A stretch of 64,000 bases of DNA, taken from positions 186,001 through 250,000 of the forward strand of contig JACKMA010000002.1 of the NCBI GenBank assembly GCA_024235635.1, read 5' to 3'. Made by a program: the position numbers and the translations under genes. Under the pieces are notes generated by a model. It was not told the origin of the DNA, made no database searches, and saw only the letters and a program-made list of their open reading frames with translations. Within the stretch, counting starts at the first letter, position 1, and every line of letters starts with the position of its first letter. Source of the stretch: Zoogloeaceae bacterium (GTDB lineage: Bacteria > Pseudomonadota > Gammaproteobacteria > Burkholderiales > Rhodocyclaceae). This document shows positions 8,262-16,051 of this stretch, piece after piece.

Positions 8262-8367
8262 GTCTTCCTCCTTGTTCGTGCGCGATCGCATCGTGTGATG
8301 AATGCCGAGTCGGGAGCGATCTTAGGGGCGACGAGACGGCGGCACAATCGATGAATTCGAACTAATA

Positions 8368-8384
8368 TGTGCGTAAATTGCACA
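8368..8384. promoter_or_regulatory. LysR-type T-N11-A operator between gcdH and the LysR gene
   Basis: TGTGC (8368-8372) and GCACA (8380-8384) are perfect inverted arms separated by 7 bases, matching the T-N11-A palindrome bound by LysR-type regulators. It lies 34 bases upstream of the LysR start and 107 bases upstream of the gcdH start, a usual place for autoregulation and divergent activation. Confidence 0.65.
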
Positions 8385-8417
8385 TCTCATCGATCCAATG
8401 GAAACTGGGAGCTCGTC

Positions 8418-9353
8418 ATGACCCGTCGCCGGATCCCGAACACCGGTGCGCTGGTCGCCTTCGATGCGGCCGCTCGCCACGAGAACTTCTCCCGTGCCGC
8501 CGTCGAGCTTTCCCTGACCCACAGCGCCGTCTGTCGCAAGGTCGCCGGGCTGGAGGAATTTCTCGGTGTGCGGCTGTTCCGGCGCACGAGGCACGGTGCC
8601 CGCCTGACCGAGGCGGGTCTCGCCTACGCACGGGAAGTCGCCCAGCGGCTCGAAGAGATGGAGCGTGACGTGATGCGCGTGGCGGGCCGGCAGGGGCGTG
8701 GCGGTGATGTGAATCTGGCCGTGGTGCCGACCTTCGCGACCCGGTGGCTGTTGCCTCGGCTCAATCGCTTCTACGGCGGCTGGCCGGACGCGGACGTGAA
8801 TCTCAGCGTCCGCACCCGGCCGTTCCTGTTCTCCGAAACCGAGTTCGATGCCGCCATCTATTGTGGCGATGGCAACTGGCCCGGCACCCGGGCCCGCTTC
8901 CTGATGGACGAGGCGGTCGCGCCGGTATGCGGAACGGGTCTGCTGGGACGCGGTTCGCGGCCGAGCGCCGAAGATCTCGGTAAGATGCCCTTGTTGCAGC
9001 AATCGACCCGGCCCTACGCATGGCGTCAGTGGTTCGCGGCGGTCGGTGCCGACGTGCAGGCGGATCTGGCAGGCCCGCGCTTCGAGCTCTTCAGCATGCT
9101 GGCGGAGGCGGCGATGCAGAACATGGGGGTCGCCTTGATACCGCCGCTGCTGATCGAGGGCGAATTGCAGTCGGGTTCGCTGGTCCAGCTGGCACCGGCT
9201 CGACCGATCGGTGCGCGCGCATACTATTTCGTCGTTCCCGAACGACGGCGGGAGACCGAGATCCTCGATGCCTTTGGCGGCTGGCTGGTTGAAGAGGCGC
9301 GGCGGGGAGGGCCGGAAGACGGCTCGGGCTGCAATGCAAGTAGTGCACTATAG
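8418..9353 (+). CDS. LysR-family regulator, probable activator of gcdH
   Basis: Predicted 311 residues. The N-terminal helix-turn-helix (residues 9-66: TGALVAFDAAARHENFSRAAVELSLTHSAVCRKVAGLEEFLGVRLFRR) and a GcvA-like substrate-binding domain (from about residue 92) are intact. It is divergent from gcdH, an arrangement seen in many Proteobacteria where the regulator (GcdR-type) activates glutaryl-CoA dehydrogenase in response to glutarate or glutaryl-CoA. The ATG at 8418 has a GGGAGC site; an upstream in-frame ATG at 8367 overlaps the operator and is less likely. Its stop codon lies inside the palindrome upstream of bzdR. The effector is inferred, not seen. Confidence 0.88.
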   Translation: MTRRRIPNTGALVAFDAAARHENFSRAAVELSLTHSAVCRKVAGLEEFLGVRLFRRTRHGARLTEAGLAYAREVAQRLEEMERDVMRVAGRQGRGGDVNLAVVPTFATRWLLPRLNRFYGGWPDADVNLSVRTRPFLFSETEFDAAIYCGDGNWPGTRARFLMDEAVAPVCGTGLLGRGSRPSAEDLGKMPLLQQSTRPYAWRQWFAAVGADVQADLAGPRFELFSMLAEAAMQNMGVALIPPLLIEGELQSGSLVQLAPARPIGARAYYFVVPERRRETEILDAFGGWLVEEARRGGPEDGSGCNASSAL

Positions 9354-9358
9354 TGCAC
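9343..9358. promoter_or_regulatory. 16-bp perfect palindrome, candidate BzdR autoregulatory operator
   Basis: GTGCACTATAGTGCAC is a perfect palindrome containing TGCA-N6-TGCA (9344-9357), the element reported for BzdR in Azoarcus. Two further TGCA copies lie just upstream (9330 and 9335). It ends 14 bases before the bzdR start and overlaps the stop codon of the LysR gene, so BzdR probably represses its own transcription here. Confidence 0.75.
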
Positions 9359-9372
9359 GTTATTGGCTGCGG

Positions 9373-10263
9373 ATGGATCGGATGACAGAGAAGCATGGCG
9401 GAGATCGGGAGTCCGGAGAAAGTTCCGACGGGATGTTTCTGTCGGCGCTGGGCGAGCGCGTGCGGGAACTGCGTCTGCGACGGGGCATGGCTCGCGCGAC
9501 GTTGGCGCGCGACTCCGGCGTCTCGCTCCGCTACCTGGCGCAGCTCGAGGCTGGCGACGGCAACATCTCGGTGGTGCGGCTGCGTCGGGTGGCGCATGCG
9601 CTCGCGCTGCCGCTCGACGAAGTGCTGCGGGTCGGCCCCGGGCCGTCGCCCGAGCTGGCCCGCCTGACGCAGTTCCTGTCACGGTTGTCGTCCGCCGACC
9701 TGGGGCTGGCCGCATCCCAGGTCTATGGCGCCTTCGAAAAGCAGGGTCGCCGCGACAGGATCGCCCTGATCGGCTTGCGGGGGGCCGGCAAGAGCGCGGT
9801 CGGGCGCCTGCTCGCGCAACACCTCGGCGTACCGTTCTTCGAGATGGGGGAGATCATCGAGCATTCGGCCGGGATGACCTTGCCCGAGATATTTTCGCTT
9901 TACGGACAAGGGGCTTATCGACGATACGAGCGGCGTACGCTGGACTGGATCGTCGAGAACAACGAACGCTTCGTGCTGGCCACCGGCGGCAGCATCGTGA
10001 CCGAGGCGGCGACCTTCGACGAACTGCTCGGCGCCTGTTTCGCGGTCTGGCTGAAGGCCAGCCCGGGCGAGCACATGAAGCGGGTCATTGCCCAGGGCGA
10101 CCGGCGGCCGATGATGGGCGACGACCAGGAGGCGCTGAAGGATCTCGAGCGCATCCTGGTCAGCCGCGAGCCGATGCACAGCCGGGCCGATCTCACCGTC
10201 GACACCACCGGCCTCAGCGTGCCCGAGACCTTCGCGGAACTGCGCAGGCGACTCGAAGCCTGA
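9373..10263 (+). CDS. bzdR: BzdR-like transcriptional repressor (XRE domain fused to shikimate-kinase-like domain)
   Basis: Predicted 296 residues. An XRE helix-turn-helix (about residues 22-78: LGERVRELRLRRGMARATLARDSGVSLRYLAQLEAGDGNISVVRLRRVA) is joined by a linker (80-130) to a shikimate-kinase-like domain with an intact P-loop, GLRGAGKSAVG. This architecture is specific to BzdR/BoxR regulators: the C-terminal domain senses benzoyl-CoA and releases the DNA-binding domain from the anaerobic benzoate promoter. It directly precedes bzdN, as in Azoarcus sp. CIB. The start is uncertain: ATG at 9373 or 9382 both give the family length, whereas the frame open from 9211 would bury the operator. 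BoxR is the alternative, but the downstream genes are anaerobic. Confidence 0.92.
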   Translation: MDRMTEKHGGDRESGESSDGMFLSALGERVRELRLRRGMARATLARDSGVSLRYLAQLEAGDGNISVVRLRRVAHALALPLDEVLRVGPGPSPELARLTQFLSRLSSADLGLAASQVYGAFEKQGRRDRIALIGLRGAGKSAVGRLLAQHLGVPFFEMGEIIEHSAGMTLPEIFSLYGQGAYRRYERRTLDWIVENNERFVLATGGSIVTEAATFDELLGACFAVWLKASPGEHMKRVIAQGDRRPMMGDDQEALKDLERILVSREPMHSRADLTVDTTGLSVPETFAELRRRLEA

Positions 10264-10403
10264 GTGCTCGCGGGTCCGGATCTGGCTGCAGCGGGCGCGA
10301 CCGCCGTTGCCATCCCGCCTTTCTCCCTCCCCCCCTTGGCCGACGTTGGTGTCGGATGCGGCGCTGACGTCCGCTTGAATCGTTTTCCCTGAAATCCCGT
10401 CGG

Positions 10404-10423
10404 CTTTTGACATAGATCAAAAG
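10404..10423. promoter_or_regulatory. FNR/AcpR-type site of the bzdN promoter
   Basis: CTTTTGA (10404-10410) and TCAAAAG (10417-10423) are perfect inverted arms. The core TTGAC-N4-ATCAA differs from the FNR consensus TTGAT-N4-ATCAA at one base. Its centre lies about 41 bases upstream of the start inferred from the -10 TACTAT at 10442-10447, which is class II activator spacing. In Azoarcus sp. CIB the FNR-like protein AcpR is required at this promoter. Confidence 0.75.
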
Positions 10424-10441
10424 CTTCTCGTGATTCGCCCC

Positions 10442-10479
10442 TACTATGCGACATAGTGCACAGCGAGCAATATGATGCA
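10442..10479 (+). promoter_or_regulatory. bzdN promoter start region with BzdR-type TGCA elements
   Basis: The -10 element TACTAT (10442-10447) is followed by TGCG-N6-TGCA (10447-10460), a one-mismatch copy of the TGCA-N6-TGCA element upstream of bzdR; the hexamer here is ACATAG against CTATAG there. Another TGCA is at 10476-10479. Binding here would cover the start of transcription, which fits repression until benzoyl-CoA appears. The rest of 10264-10403 shows no gene. Confidence 0.65.
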
Positions 10480-10536
10480 TAGGTCGGGCGGGATCCTCGA
10501 ATGCCCGCCGCCCTTAAACCAAGGAGGGGTTTCCCG

Positions 10537-11676
10537 ATGAGCGATGGGTTGTTCGATCAGTTCAAGAACTGGTACGAGAAGCGTCACGACTATGCGCGGG
10601 CGTGGAAGGCGCGGACCGGTGGCCAGGTCGTGGCCACGATGTGTACCTACACGCCGGAAGAGTTGCTGATTGCAGCGGGCATGCTGCCGGTGCGCGTGCT
10701 GGGGGCGCACGAGCCTCAAAATGTGACGGAACCGCACATCTTCGGCATGTTCTGCCCCTTCTGCCGGGATTCGCTGGCGCAGGGCCTGCAGGGGCGTTTC
10801 GATTACGCAGACGGCGTCACGCTGACCCAGTCGTGTATCCAGTATCGCCAGGCCTTCGGTTCGTGGCGGATGCACGTGCCGACGGTGCAGTGGGACTACT
10901 TCGTGCCGATGCCCAACGAGGTGCAATCGCCCCACGCCCGCAAGGCTCACTACGCCGAGGTGCAGAGCTTCCGCGAGTTCCTGCAGGCGCTGACCGGCAA
11001 GCCGCTGACCGACGAGATGCTGCGCGAGGCGCTGGACGTGGTGGATGAGAACCGCCGCCTGCTGCGCGAGCTGTTCGAGTACCGCAAGGCCGCCGACCCC
11101 CAGGTGACCGGGGTCGAGGCCCTGCTGGCCGGACTCACTGCGCAGTTCATCGACAAGCGCGAGCACAACGAGGAACTGCGCAAGGTGCTGGCGGCGTTGC
11201 CGAAGCGCAATCTGAACCGGCCCGAGGGCGTGCGCTTCATGACCATCGGTTCCGAGAACGACGACGTCGCCTTCATGGCGATGATCGAGTCGGTCGGCGG
11301 CACCATCGTGATCGACGACCAGTGTTCCGGCACCCGCTATTTCTGGAATCAGTCAAACAAGGACGCCGATCCCATCAAGGCGATCGCCGACCGCTACTGC
11401 GACCGACCGGCCTGTCCGACCAAGGATTATCCGGATCACACCCGCTATGCGCACGTCCTCGGTCTGGCGAAGGAATACAACGCTCGCGCGGCGATCTTCC
11501 TGCAGCAGAAGTTCTGCGATCCGCACGAAGGGGACTACCCGGACCTGAAGCGTCACCTCGAGGCCAATGGCGTGCCGACCCTGTTCCTCGAATTCGACAT
11601 CACCAATCCCATCGGGCCGTTCCGGATTCGGGTCGAGGCGTTCCTCGAGACGCTCACCGAAGAAGACCTGTTCTGA
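10537..11676 (+). CDS. bzdN: Benzoyl-CoA reductase subunit BzdN (BcrC-like)
   Basis: Predicted 379 residues of the 2-hydroxyacyl-CoA dehydratase/BcrBC family. With BzdO it forms the substrate module where benzoyl-CoA is reduced to cyclohexa-1,5-diene-1-carbonyl-CoA. Cysteines in MCTYTPEELLIAAG (C36) and MFCPFCRDSL (C73, C76) lie where the family holds its active-site cluster. The ATG at 10537 sits ten bases after a perfect AAGGAGG; an ATG at 10501 in frame is ignored. It is the first gene of the catabolic operon, behind an FNR-type and BzdR-type promoter. Order and size match bzdN of Azoarcus and the gamma subunit BcrC of Thauera. The enzyme needs reduced ferredoxin and ATP hydrolysis by BzdP/BzdQ. 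Confidence 0.95.
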   Translation: MSDGLFDQFKNWYEKRHDYARAWKARTGGQVVATMCTYTPEELLIAAGMLPVRVLGAHEPQNVTEPHIFGMFCPFCRDSLAQGLQGRFDYADGVTLTQSCIQYRQAFGSWRMHVPTVQWDYFVPMPNEVQSPHARKAHYAEVQSFREFLQALTGKPLTDEMLREALDVVDENRRLLRELFEYRKAADPQVTGVEALLAGLTAQFIDKREHNEELRKVLAALPKRNLNRPEGVRFMTIGSENDDVAFMAMIESVGGTIVIDDQCSGTRYFWNQSNKDADPIKAIADRYCDRPACPTKDYPDHTRYAHVLGLAKEYNARAAIFLQQKFCDPHEGDYPDLKRHLEANGVPTLFLEFDITNPIGPFRIRVEAFLETLTEEDLF

Positions 11677-11700
11677 CCGGACCCTGGAGGAAGAATCGAC

Positions 11701-13011
11701 ATGAATGCTGCGACCCAATATCCCACCGAGCCGCTCAAGCTGTGGAAGAAGGCCAAGGAGCTGCGCGAGCGCTACTACATGGACTACGCGAAGGCGAAGG
11801 AGCGCGGCGGCCTGCGCTGGTCCGGTTCGGCCTGGGCACTCGACGCGCTGCCGGCCGGGCTCGGCAAGGACGTCCATTCGCTGACCGGCGAGCCCTATGC
11901 CGCGGCGGTCGCCCATGACCGCAAGTTCGCCAAGGAATGCATGGACGCCGCCGAGGCCTACGGTTTCGCCCGCGACCTGTGCTCCTACATGCGCATCTAC
12001 TGGGGCGGGATGCACAACAACAAGTTCCTCTTCGGCGGCGAGTTCCCGAAGCCGGACTTCATCTTCCAGACCCAGATCTGCTGCTCCCACTCGAAGTGGT
12101 ACCAGCACGTCGCCCAGGTCGAGAAGGTGCCCCAGTTCTATCTCGACGTAGGGGTCGGTCCGTACAAGGACATGACCGACGCGCGGCTCGACTACGTCGT
12201 CGGGCAACTGAACGAAGGCATCGAGTTCCTCGAGAAGAGCTCCGGTCGCAGGTTCGATGACGAGCTGTTCATCGAGGCCGTCAGGAACGAGATGCGCTCG
12301 ACCAGCCGCTGGGCCGACATCTGCGCGCTGAACAAGGTCAGGCCGGCGCCGCTGGACGAGAAGACGATGTATTCGCTGTATGTGCTGGCGACCTTGTCGA
12401 AGTCGTCGCAGTGGTGCGCCGACTTCTATGACGAGCTCTATGACGAGGTCAAGGACCGGGTCGACCGCGGCATCGCGGCGGTGCCCAACGAGACCTGCCG
12501 GCTGATGACCGATACCCAGCCGCCCTGGTCATTCCTGAAGATCTTCCGCTATCTCGAGACCTACGGCGCGGTGTCGATCGGCTCGCTCTACACCTTCGCC
12601 CTGGAAGGCATCTGGGAAGTGAAGGAAGACGGCACCTGGGGCGGACGCACGCTGCCCTGGGACCAGGGCATCGAGATCAACGACCGTCAGACGGCGCTGC
12701 GTCTGTATGCCGACTGGAACCTCTCGAAGCCCCAGTGGCAGCACTTCTACAACCCGCAGCTGAAGACCGAAATGATGCTGCGCATCGTCAAGGAGTGGCA
12801 GGTCGACGGCGTGATGCTGCACCTCAACCGGGGTTGCGAGGGGCTCTCGCTCGGAATCATGGAAAACCGCCTGGGCATCGCCAAGGCGGGGGTTCCGATC
12901 ATGACCTTCGAAGGAAACATGGGCGACGAGCGCGAGTTCGACGAGGTCCGCACCCAGGCCCGCGTGGACGCCTTCATGGAACAACTCGGCATGCGGCGCC
13001 AGGCCGCCTGA
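11701..13011 (+). CDS. bzdO: Benzoyl-CoA reductase subunit BzdO (BcrB-like)
   Basis: Predicted 436 residues, homologous in fold to BzdN (2-hydroxyacyl-CoA dehydratase D family) but longer, as BcrB is relative to BcrC. Conserved cysteine-containing stretches include QICCSHSKWYQHVAQVEKVPQF and HLNRGCEGLSLGIMENR, which in this family ligate the second active-site [4Fe-4S] cluster. It pairs with BzdN to bind benzoyl-CoA and receive two single electrons at very low potential. It begins 24 bases after bzdN with a GGAGGAAG site. The product carries no signal peptide or membrane segment and is cytoplasmic. Assignment is firm from order, size and partners. Confidence 0.95.
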   Translation: MNAATQYPTEPLKLWKKAKELRERYYMDYAKAKERGGLRWSGSAWALDALPAGLGKDVHSLTGEPYAAAVAHDRKFAKECMDAAEAYGFARDLCSYMRIYWGGMHNNKFLFGGEFPKPDFIFQTQICCSHSKWYQHVAQVEKVPQFYLDVGVGPYKDMTDARLDYVVGQLNEGIEFLEKSSGRRFDDELFIEAVRNEMRSTSRWADICALNKVRPAPLDEKTMYSLYVLATLSKSSQWCADFYDELYDEVKDRVDRGIAAVPNETCRLMTDTQPPWSFLKIFRYLETYGAVSIGSLYTFALEGIWEVKEDGTWGGRTLPWDQGIEINDRQTALRLYADWNLSKPQWQHFYNPQLKTEMMLRIVKEWQVDGVMLHLNRGCEGLSLGIMENRLGIAKAGVPIMTFEGNMGDEREFDEVRTQARVDAFMEQLGMRRQAA

Positions 13012-13041
13012 CCGGTATTCACGGCATAGGAGACGAATTCG

Positions 13042-13851
13042 ATGATTACCGCCGGAATCGATATGGGCTCGCGCAGCATCAAGGTGGTGCTGCTCGAGAA
13101 GATCAGCGTGGAGAACGCGCCGCAACTGGAATTCGCGGTCAGGAAGGCGCATCTGATGATGCCGGGCGAACTCGACGCGGATGAAGCGGCCGACAAGGCC
13201 TTCGACGACGCGCTGGCCGACGCCGGGCTCAGCCGGGCAGACGTCGGATCGGTGTTCGCGACCGGTGCCGGCCGCGCCCAGGTCAAGTTCGCCACCGAAG
13301 GCGTGACCGAGATGACCGCCGGCGCCAAGGGCGCCAACTACATGTTTCCAGCGGCAGGCACCGTGGTCGATGTCGGTGCCGAGGAGGGGCGCGGCATCAA
13401 GACCGACAAGGATGGCCGCGCCACCGATTTCGCCGGCAACGAGAAATGCGCGGCCGGCGCCGGGTCCTTCGCCGAGGCGATGAGTCGCGCGCTGCAGCTT
13501 TCCCTTTCGGAGTTCGGCGCGGCGGCGCTGCGCTCGGACAAGTCGATCCCGATGAACGCCCAGTGCACGGTCTTCGCCGAATCCGAAGTGGTGTCGCTGA
13601 TCCACTCCTCGACGCCGAAGGAAGACATCGCCAGGGCGGTGCTCGACGCCGTCGCCAGCCGGGTCTGCGCGATGGTGCGCCGGGTCGGCATCGAGGGCGA
13701 AGTGGTGCTGATCGGCGGCATGGTCCACAACCCGGGCTTCGTCCAGTCGCTGAAGAACGCGATGGCGGTCGAAACGATTTCCCTGCCCGAGTTGCCCGAG
13801 TACGTCAGCGCGCTGGGTTGCGCACTGATCGCGGCGGAACGGCTGCACTGA
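13042..13851 (+). CDS. bzdP: Benzoyl-CoA reductase ATPase subunit BzdP
   Basis: Predicted 269 residues of the BadF/BadG/BcrA/BcrD (ASKHA) ATPase family. The phosphate-binding loop GIDMGSRSIKVVLL is at residues 5-18. Cysteines C136 (NEKCAAGAGS) and C175 (NAQCTVFAES) are in the two positions that, in HgdC-type activators, share a [4Fe-4S] cluster between two ATPase subunits. With BzdQ it couples ATP hydrolysis to electron transfer into BzdN/BzdO. The size corresponds to the ~30 kDa delta subunit of Thauera BCR. It follows bzdO by 30 bases with a GGAGAC site. Which of BzdP/BzdQ equals BcrA or BcrD is left open here. Confidence 0.94.
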   Translation: MITAGIDMGSRSIKVVLLEKISVENAPQLEFAVRKAHLMMPGELDADEAADKAFDDALADAGLSRADVGSVFATGAGRAQVKFATEGVTEMTAGAKGANYMFPAAGTVVDVGAEEGRGIKTDKDGRATDFAGNEKCAAGAGSFAEAMSRALQLSLSEFGAAALRSDKSIPMNAQCTVFAESEVVSLIHSSTPKEDIARAVLDAVASRVCAMVRRVGIEGEVVLIGGMVHNPGFVQSLKNAMAVETISLPELPEYVSALGCALIAAERLH

Positions 13852-13871
13852 ACCAGACAAGGAGACCAACC

Positions 13872-14783
13872 ATGAGCAATCAAGCCGCAGCCCCGACCTC
13901 GCCCGAGAAGAAGGAGTTCTGGCGCTGGCAGGAGAACACCTGGGTCGATGAATCCCGCGACTGGCGCGACGCCAAGATCCTGACCTGTGGCATCGACGTC
14001 GGGTCGGTATCGTCGCAGGCGGTGCTGGTCGCCGACGGCGAACTGTACGGCTACAACAGCATGCGCACCGGCAACAACTCGCCGGATTCCGCGCGCAACG
14101 CGCTGCAGGGTGTGATGGACAAGTGCGGCATGGCGCTTGAGGACATCCACTTCGTCGTCGGTACCGGCTACGGGCGGGTCAACGTGCCCTTCGCCCACAA
14201 GGCGATCACCGAAATCGCCTGCCATGCCCGCGGCGCCAACTACATGGGCGGCAACCAGGTGCGCACCATCCTCGACATGGGCGGCCAGGACTGCAAGGCG
14301 ATCCATTGCGACGAGCGCGGCAAGGTCACCAACTTCCTGATGAACGACAAGTGCGCGGCCGGCACCGGCCGTGGCATGGAGGTCATCTCGGACTTGATGC
14401 AGATCCCGATCGGCGAGCTGGGTCCGCGCTCCTTCGACGTCCGCGAGGAGCCCGAGGCGGTGTCGTCGATCTGCGTGGTGTTCGCCAAGTCGGAGGCGCT
14501 GGCGCTGCTCAAGGCCGGCTACACCAAGAACATGGTGATCGCCGCCTACTGCCAGGCGATGGCCGAGCGGGTGGTGTCGCTGCTCGAGCGCATCGGGGTC
14601 GAGGAGGGTTTCTTCATCACCGGCGGCATCGCCAAGAACCCGGGGGTCGTCAAGCGCATCGAGAAGCTGCTCGGCATCCAGGCGCTCGATACGCAGATCG
14701 ACAGCCAGATCGCCGGTGCCCTCGGCGCCGCCCTGTTCGGCCACACGCTGATGATGAAGCAGGGCGCCGCCAAGGCCGCCTGA
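13872..14783 (+). CDS. bzdQ: Benzoyl-CoA reductase ATPase subunit BzdQ
   Basis: Predicted 303 residues, a second ASKHA ATPase subunit. An extra N-terminal ~35 residues (tryptophan-rich WRWQENTW) precede the phosphate loop GIDVGSVSSQAVLV (residues 40-53). C161 (NDKCAAGTGRGM) and C201 (SSICVVFAKS) mirror C136 and C175 of BzdP, so the two subunits can jointly hold one bridging [4Fe-4S] cluster. The pair acts as the ATP-driven electron activator of the reductase. The ATG at 13872 has a GGAGACC site, 20 bases after bzdP. A stable hairpin follows the stop, separating the four reductase genes from bzdM. Confidence 0.94.
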   Translation: MSNQAAAPTSPEKKEFWRWQENTWVDESRDWRDAKILTCGIDVGSVSSQAVLVADGELYGYNSMRTGNNSPDSARNALQGVMDKCGMALEDIHFVVGTGYGRVNVPFAHKAITEIACHARGANYMGGNQVRTILDMGGQDCKAIHCDERGKVTNFLMNDKCAAGTGRGMEVISDLMQIPIGELGPRSFDVREEPEAVSSICVVFAKSEALALLKAGYTKNMVIAAYCQAMAERVVSLLERIGVEEGFFITGGIAKNPGVVKRIEKLLGIQALDTQIDSQIAGALGAALFGHTLMMKQGAAKAA

Positions 14784-14792
14784 GCGTCGACC

Positions 14793-14811
14793 GCGGGGCG
14801 GCGAGCCCCGC
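14793..14811 (+). other. Intercistronic hairpin between bzdQ and bzdM
   Basis: GCGGGGC (14793-14799) and GCCCCGC (14805-14811) are perfect arms around a 5-base loop, beginning 9 bases after the bzdQ stop. No T-tract follows, so read-through is expected. Such structures in operons usually shield the upstream message from 3' exonucleases, which would favour the reductase subunits. Confidence 0.6.
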
Positions 14812-14834
14812 CCACTCACTGGGGGAAGCAGCGA

Positions 14835-15119
14835 ATGATTGCCAACTACGGATACAAGGACGGCTCGGGCGAGTACTACATCAGCATCGATACCGACCAG
14901 TGCATCGATTGCGCGGCCGGCCGTGCCTGCCTCGGCGCCTGCCCCAAGCAGATGTTCGAGATCATCACCGACGACTACGACGACGAGGTGGCCTGTATCA
15001 AGGAGGCCAACCGCCGCACCCTGGCCTTCGATTGCGCCGACTGCAAGCCGGCCGCCGGCCATGACTCGCTGCCCTGCACCGACGCCTGTACGCCGGGCGC
15101 GGTCCGGCACTCCTGGTGA
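14835..15119 (+). CDS. bzdM: Ferredoxin BzdM
   Basis: Predicted 94 residues. The first cluster motif is CIDCAAGRACLGACP (residues 23-37), with a five-residue spacing instead of the usual CxxCxxC. The second group of cysteines (CADCKPAAGHDSLPCTDACTP) is likewise spread out, so this is an atypical 2[4Fe-4S] protein. In the Azoarcus bzd cluster the gene after bzdQ is bzdM, a ferredoxin taken as electron donor to the reductase. The ATG at 14835 has a GGGGGAAG site. It is unlike the kor-linked ferredoxin, so the two may serve different partners. Function is inferred from position and cysteines. Confidence 0.85.
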   Translation: MIANYGYKDGSGEYYISIDTDQCIDCAAGRACLGACPKQMFEIITDDYDDEVACIKEANRRTLAFDCADCKPAAGHDSLPCTDACTPGAVRHSW

Positions 15120-15130
15120 GGTGCGCCGCG

Positions 15131-15526
15131 ATGAGCCAGGAACGCAAGTTCATCCCCATCGTCGGTGCGGGCGGCAGCAGCGGCGGCTGCGGCTCGGCTT
15201 CCTCCTGTTCGTCCGGCAGTTCCTGCGGCAGCGGTTGCGGCAATGCCGACGAGCAGGCCGCGCAACGCCAGGCGGAGGGCTGGGTTCTGCGCACCACGAT
15301 CGGCGAGCCGCGGCTCTCCGAGGTGGTCGAGAACTACCGGGCAATGGGCTACGAAGTGCAGGTCGAGTACTTCGAAGTGCCGGCCAAGGAAGGCGCCGAC
15401 GGTGGCGATGCGTCTTGCACGACTTGCTTCGACGAAGCCGACCGCAGCGACGCAAACCGGGCCTGGGGCGCGGTCTATGTGCGGCGGCAGAGCGAACAGC
15501 GTTCGCTCGACGAGGACTTGTTCTGA
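15131..15526 (+). CDS. bzdS: Cysteine-rich bzd-cluster protein of unknown function (BzdS position)
   Basis: Predicted 131 residues. I do not recognise a characterised family. Residues 14-37 are a Gly/Ser/Cys run with C20, C26, C32 and C36, and a CxxC pair lies at C96/C99 (SCTTCFDE), so metal or cluster binding is plausible. The middle (residues 50-84) looks like a small alpha/beta fold (EGWVLRTTIGEPRLSEVVENYRAMGYEVQVEYFEVP). The end, SLDEDLF, resembles the acidic C-termini of BzdN (TEEDLF) and BzdV (DDLF). It begins 12 bases after bzdM. The symbol follows gene order in Azoarcus sp. CIB and is a positional guess. Confidence 0.6.
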   Translation: MSQERKFIPIVGAGGSSGGCGSASSCSSGSSCGSGCGNADEQAAQRQAEGWVLRTTIGEPRLSEVVENYRAMGYEVQVEYFEVPAKEGADGGDASCTTCFDEADRSDANRAWGAVYVRRQSEQRSLDEDLF

Positions 15527-15542
15527 ACGATTGACATGCGAT

Positions 15543-15560
15543 CGACCCCGCGCGGGGTCG
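15543..15560 (+). other. 18-bp perfect palindrome between bzdS and bzdT
   Basis: The 18 bases CGACCCCGCGCGGGGTCG are fully self-complementary and lie 17 bases after the bzdS stop and 6 bases before the bzdT ribosome site (GAGGAGG, 15566-15572). As RNA it would form a tight stem close to that site. It may stabilise upstream mRNA or lower bzdT translation. Confidence 0.55.
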
Positions 15561-15580
15561 GATGCGAGGAGGAATCTCAA

Positions 15581-16033
15581 ATGGCAAACAAAGAACGCGT
15601 GATGCGTTTCCTGCGTAAGGAAGATGTCGACGCGGTGGTGGCGATCGACGAGGCCGCAACCGGGCAGAACCGGCGCGAATACTACGAGCGCAAGATCAAC
15701 AGCATCGTGCACCGCAGGGACGACATCAATTGCTCGCTGGTCTGCGAGATCGACGGGCGGGTGGTCGGCTTCGTCATGGGCTATGTGTTCTTCGGCGAGT
15801 TCGGCATCGCCGACGGCACCGCGACGATCGACGCGCTGGGGGTGGCGCCGGAGTTGCGCAGCCGAGGGGTCGCCAGCGAGATGCTCGACCAGTTCATGAT
15901 GAACATGAAGGCCGCCGGCGTGAAGAAGATCTACACGCTGGTCAGCTGGGACGATTTCGCGCTGGAGAAATTCTTTTCGCGACAGAAGTTCGTGCCGTCG
16001 AAGCGGATCAACCTCGAATACCAGTTGGCCTGA
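15581..16033 (+). CDS. bzdT: GNAT-family N-acetyltransferase in the bzd operon (BzdT position)
   Basis: Predicted 150 residues. The acetyl-CoA-binding motif A is clear at residues 83-105 (TIDALGVAPELRSRGVASEMLDQF), with the preceding beta strands (LVCEIDGRVVGFVMGYVFFGEFG) and the late strand IYTLVSWDDFALEKFFSRQKFVPSKR typical of GNAT enzymes. The acceptor is unknown. Candidates by inference are lysines of CoA ligases or of reductase subunits, or a small molecule. The ATG at 15581 has a strong GAGGAGG site. It is embedded in the catabolic operon, so it is made under the same anoxic conditions. The gene symbol is by position only. Confidence 0.75.
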   Translation: MANKERVMRFLRKEDVDAVVAIDEAATGQNRREYYERKINSIVHRRDDINCSLVCEIDGRVVGFVMGYVFFGEFGIADGTATIDALGVAPELRSRGVASEMLDQFMMNMKAAGVKKIYTLVSWDDFALEKFFSRQKFVPSKRINLEYQLA

Positions 16034-16051
16034 GCGGGGGCCGCGCCGGTG

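Noticed and set aside
6828..8354. A 508-codon plus-strand frame overlapping gcdH
   Set aside because: It is antisense to a complete acyl-CoA dehydrogenase and contains no family motif.
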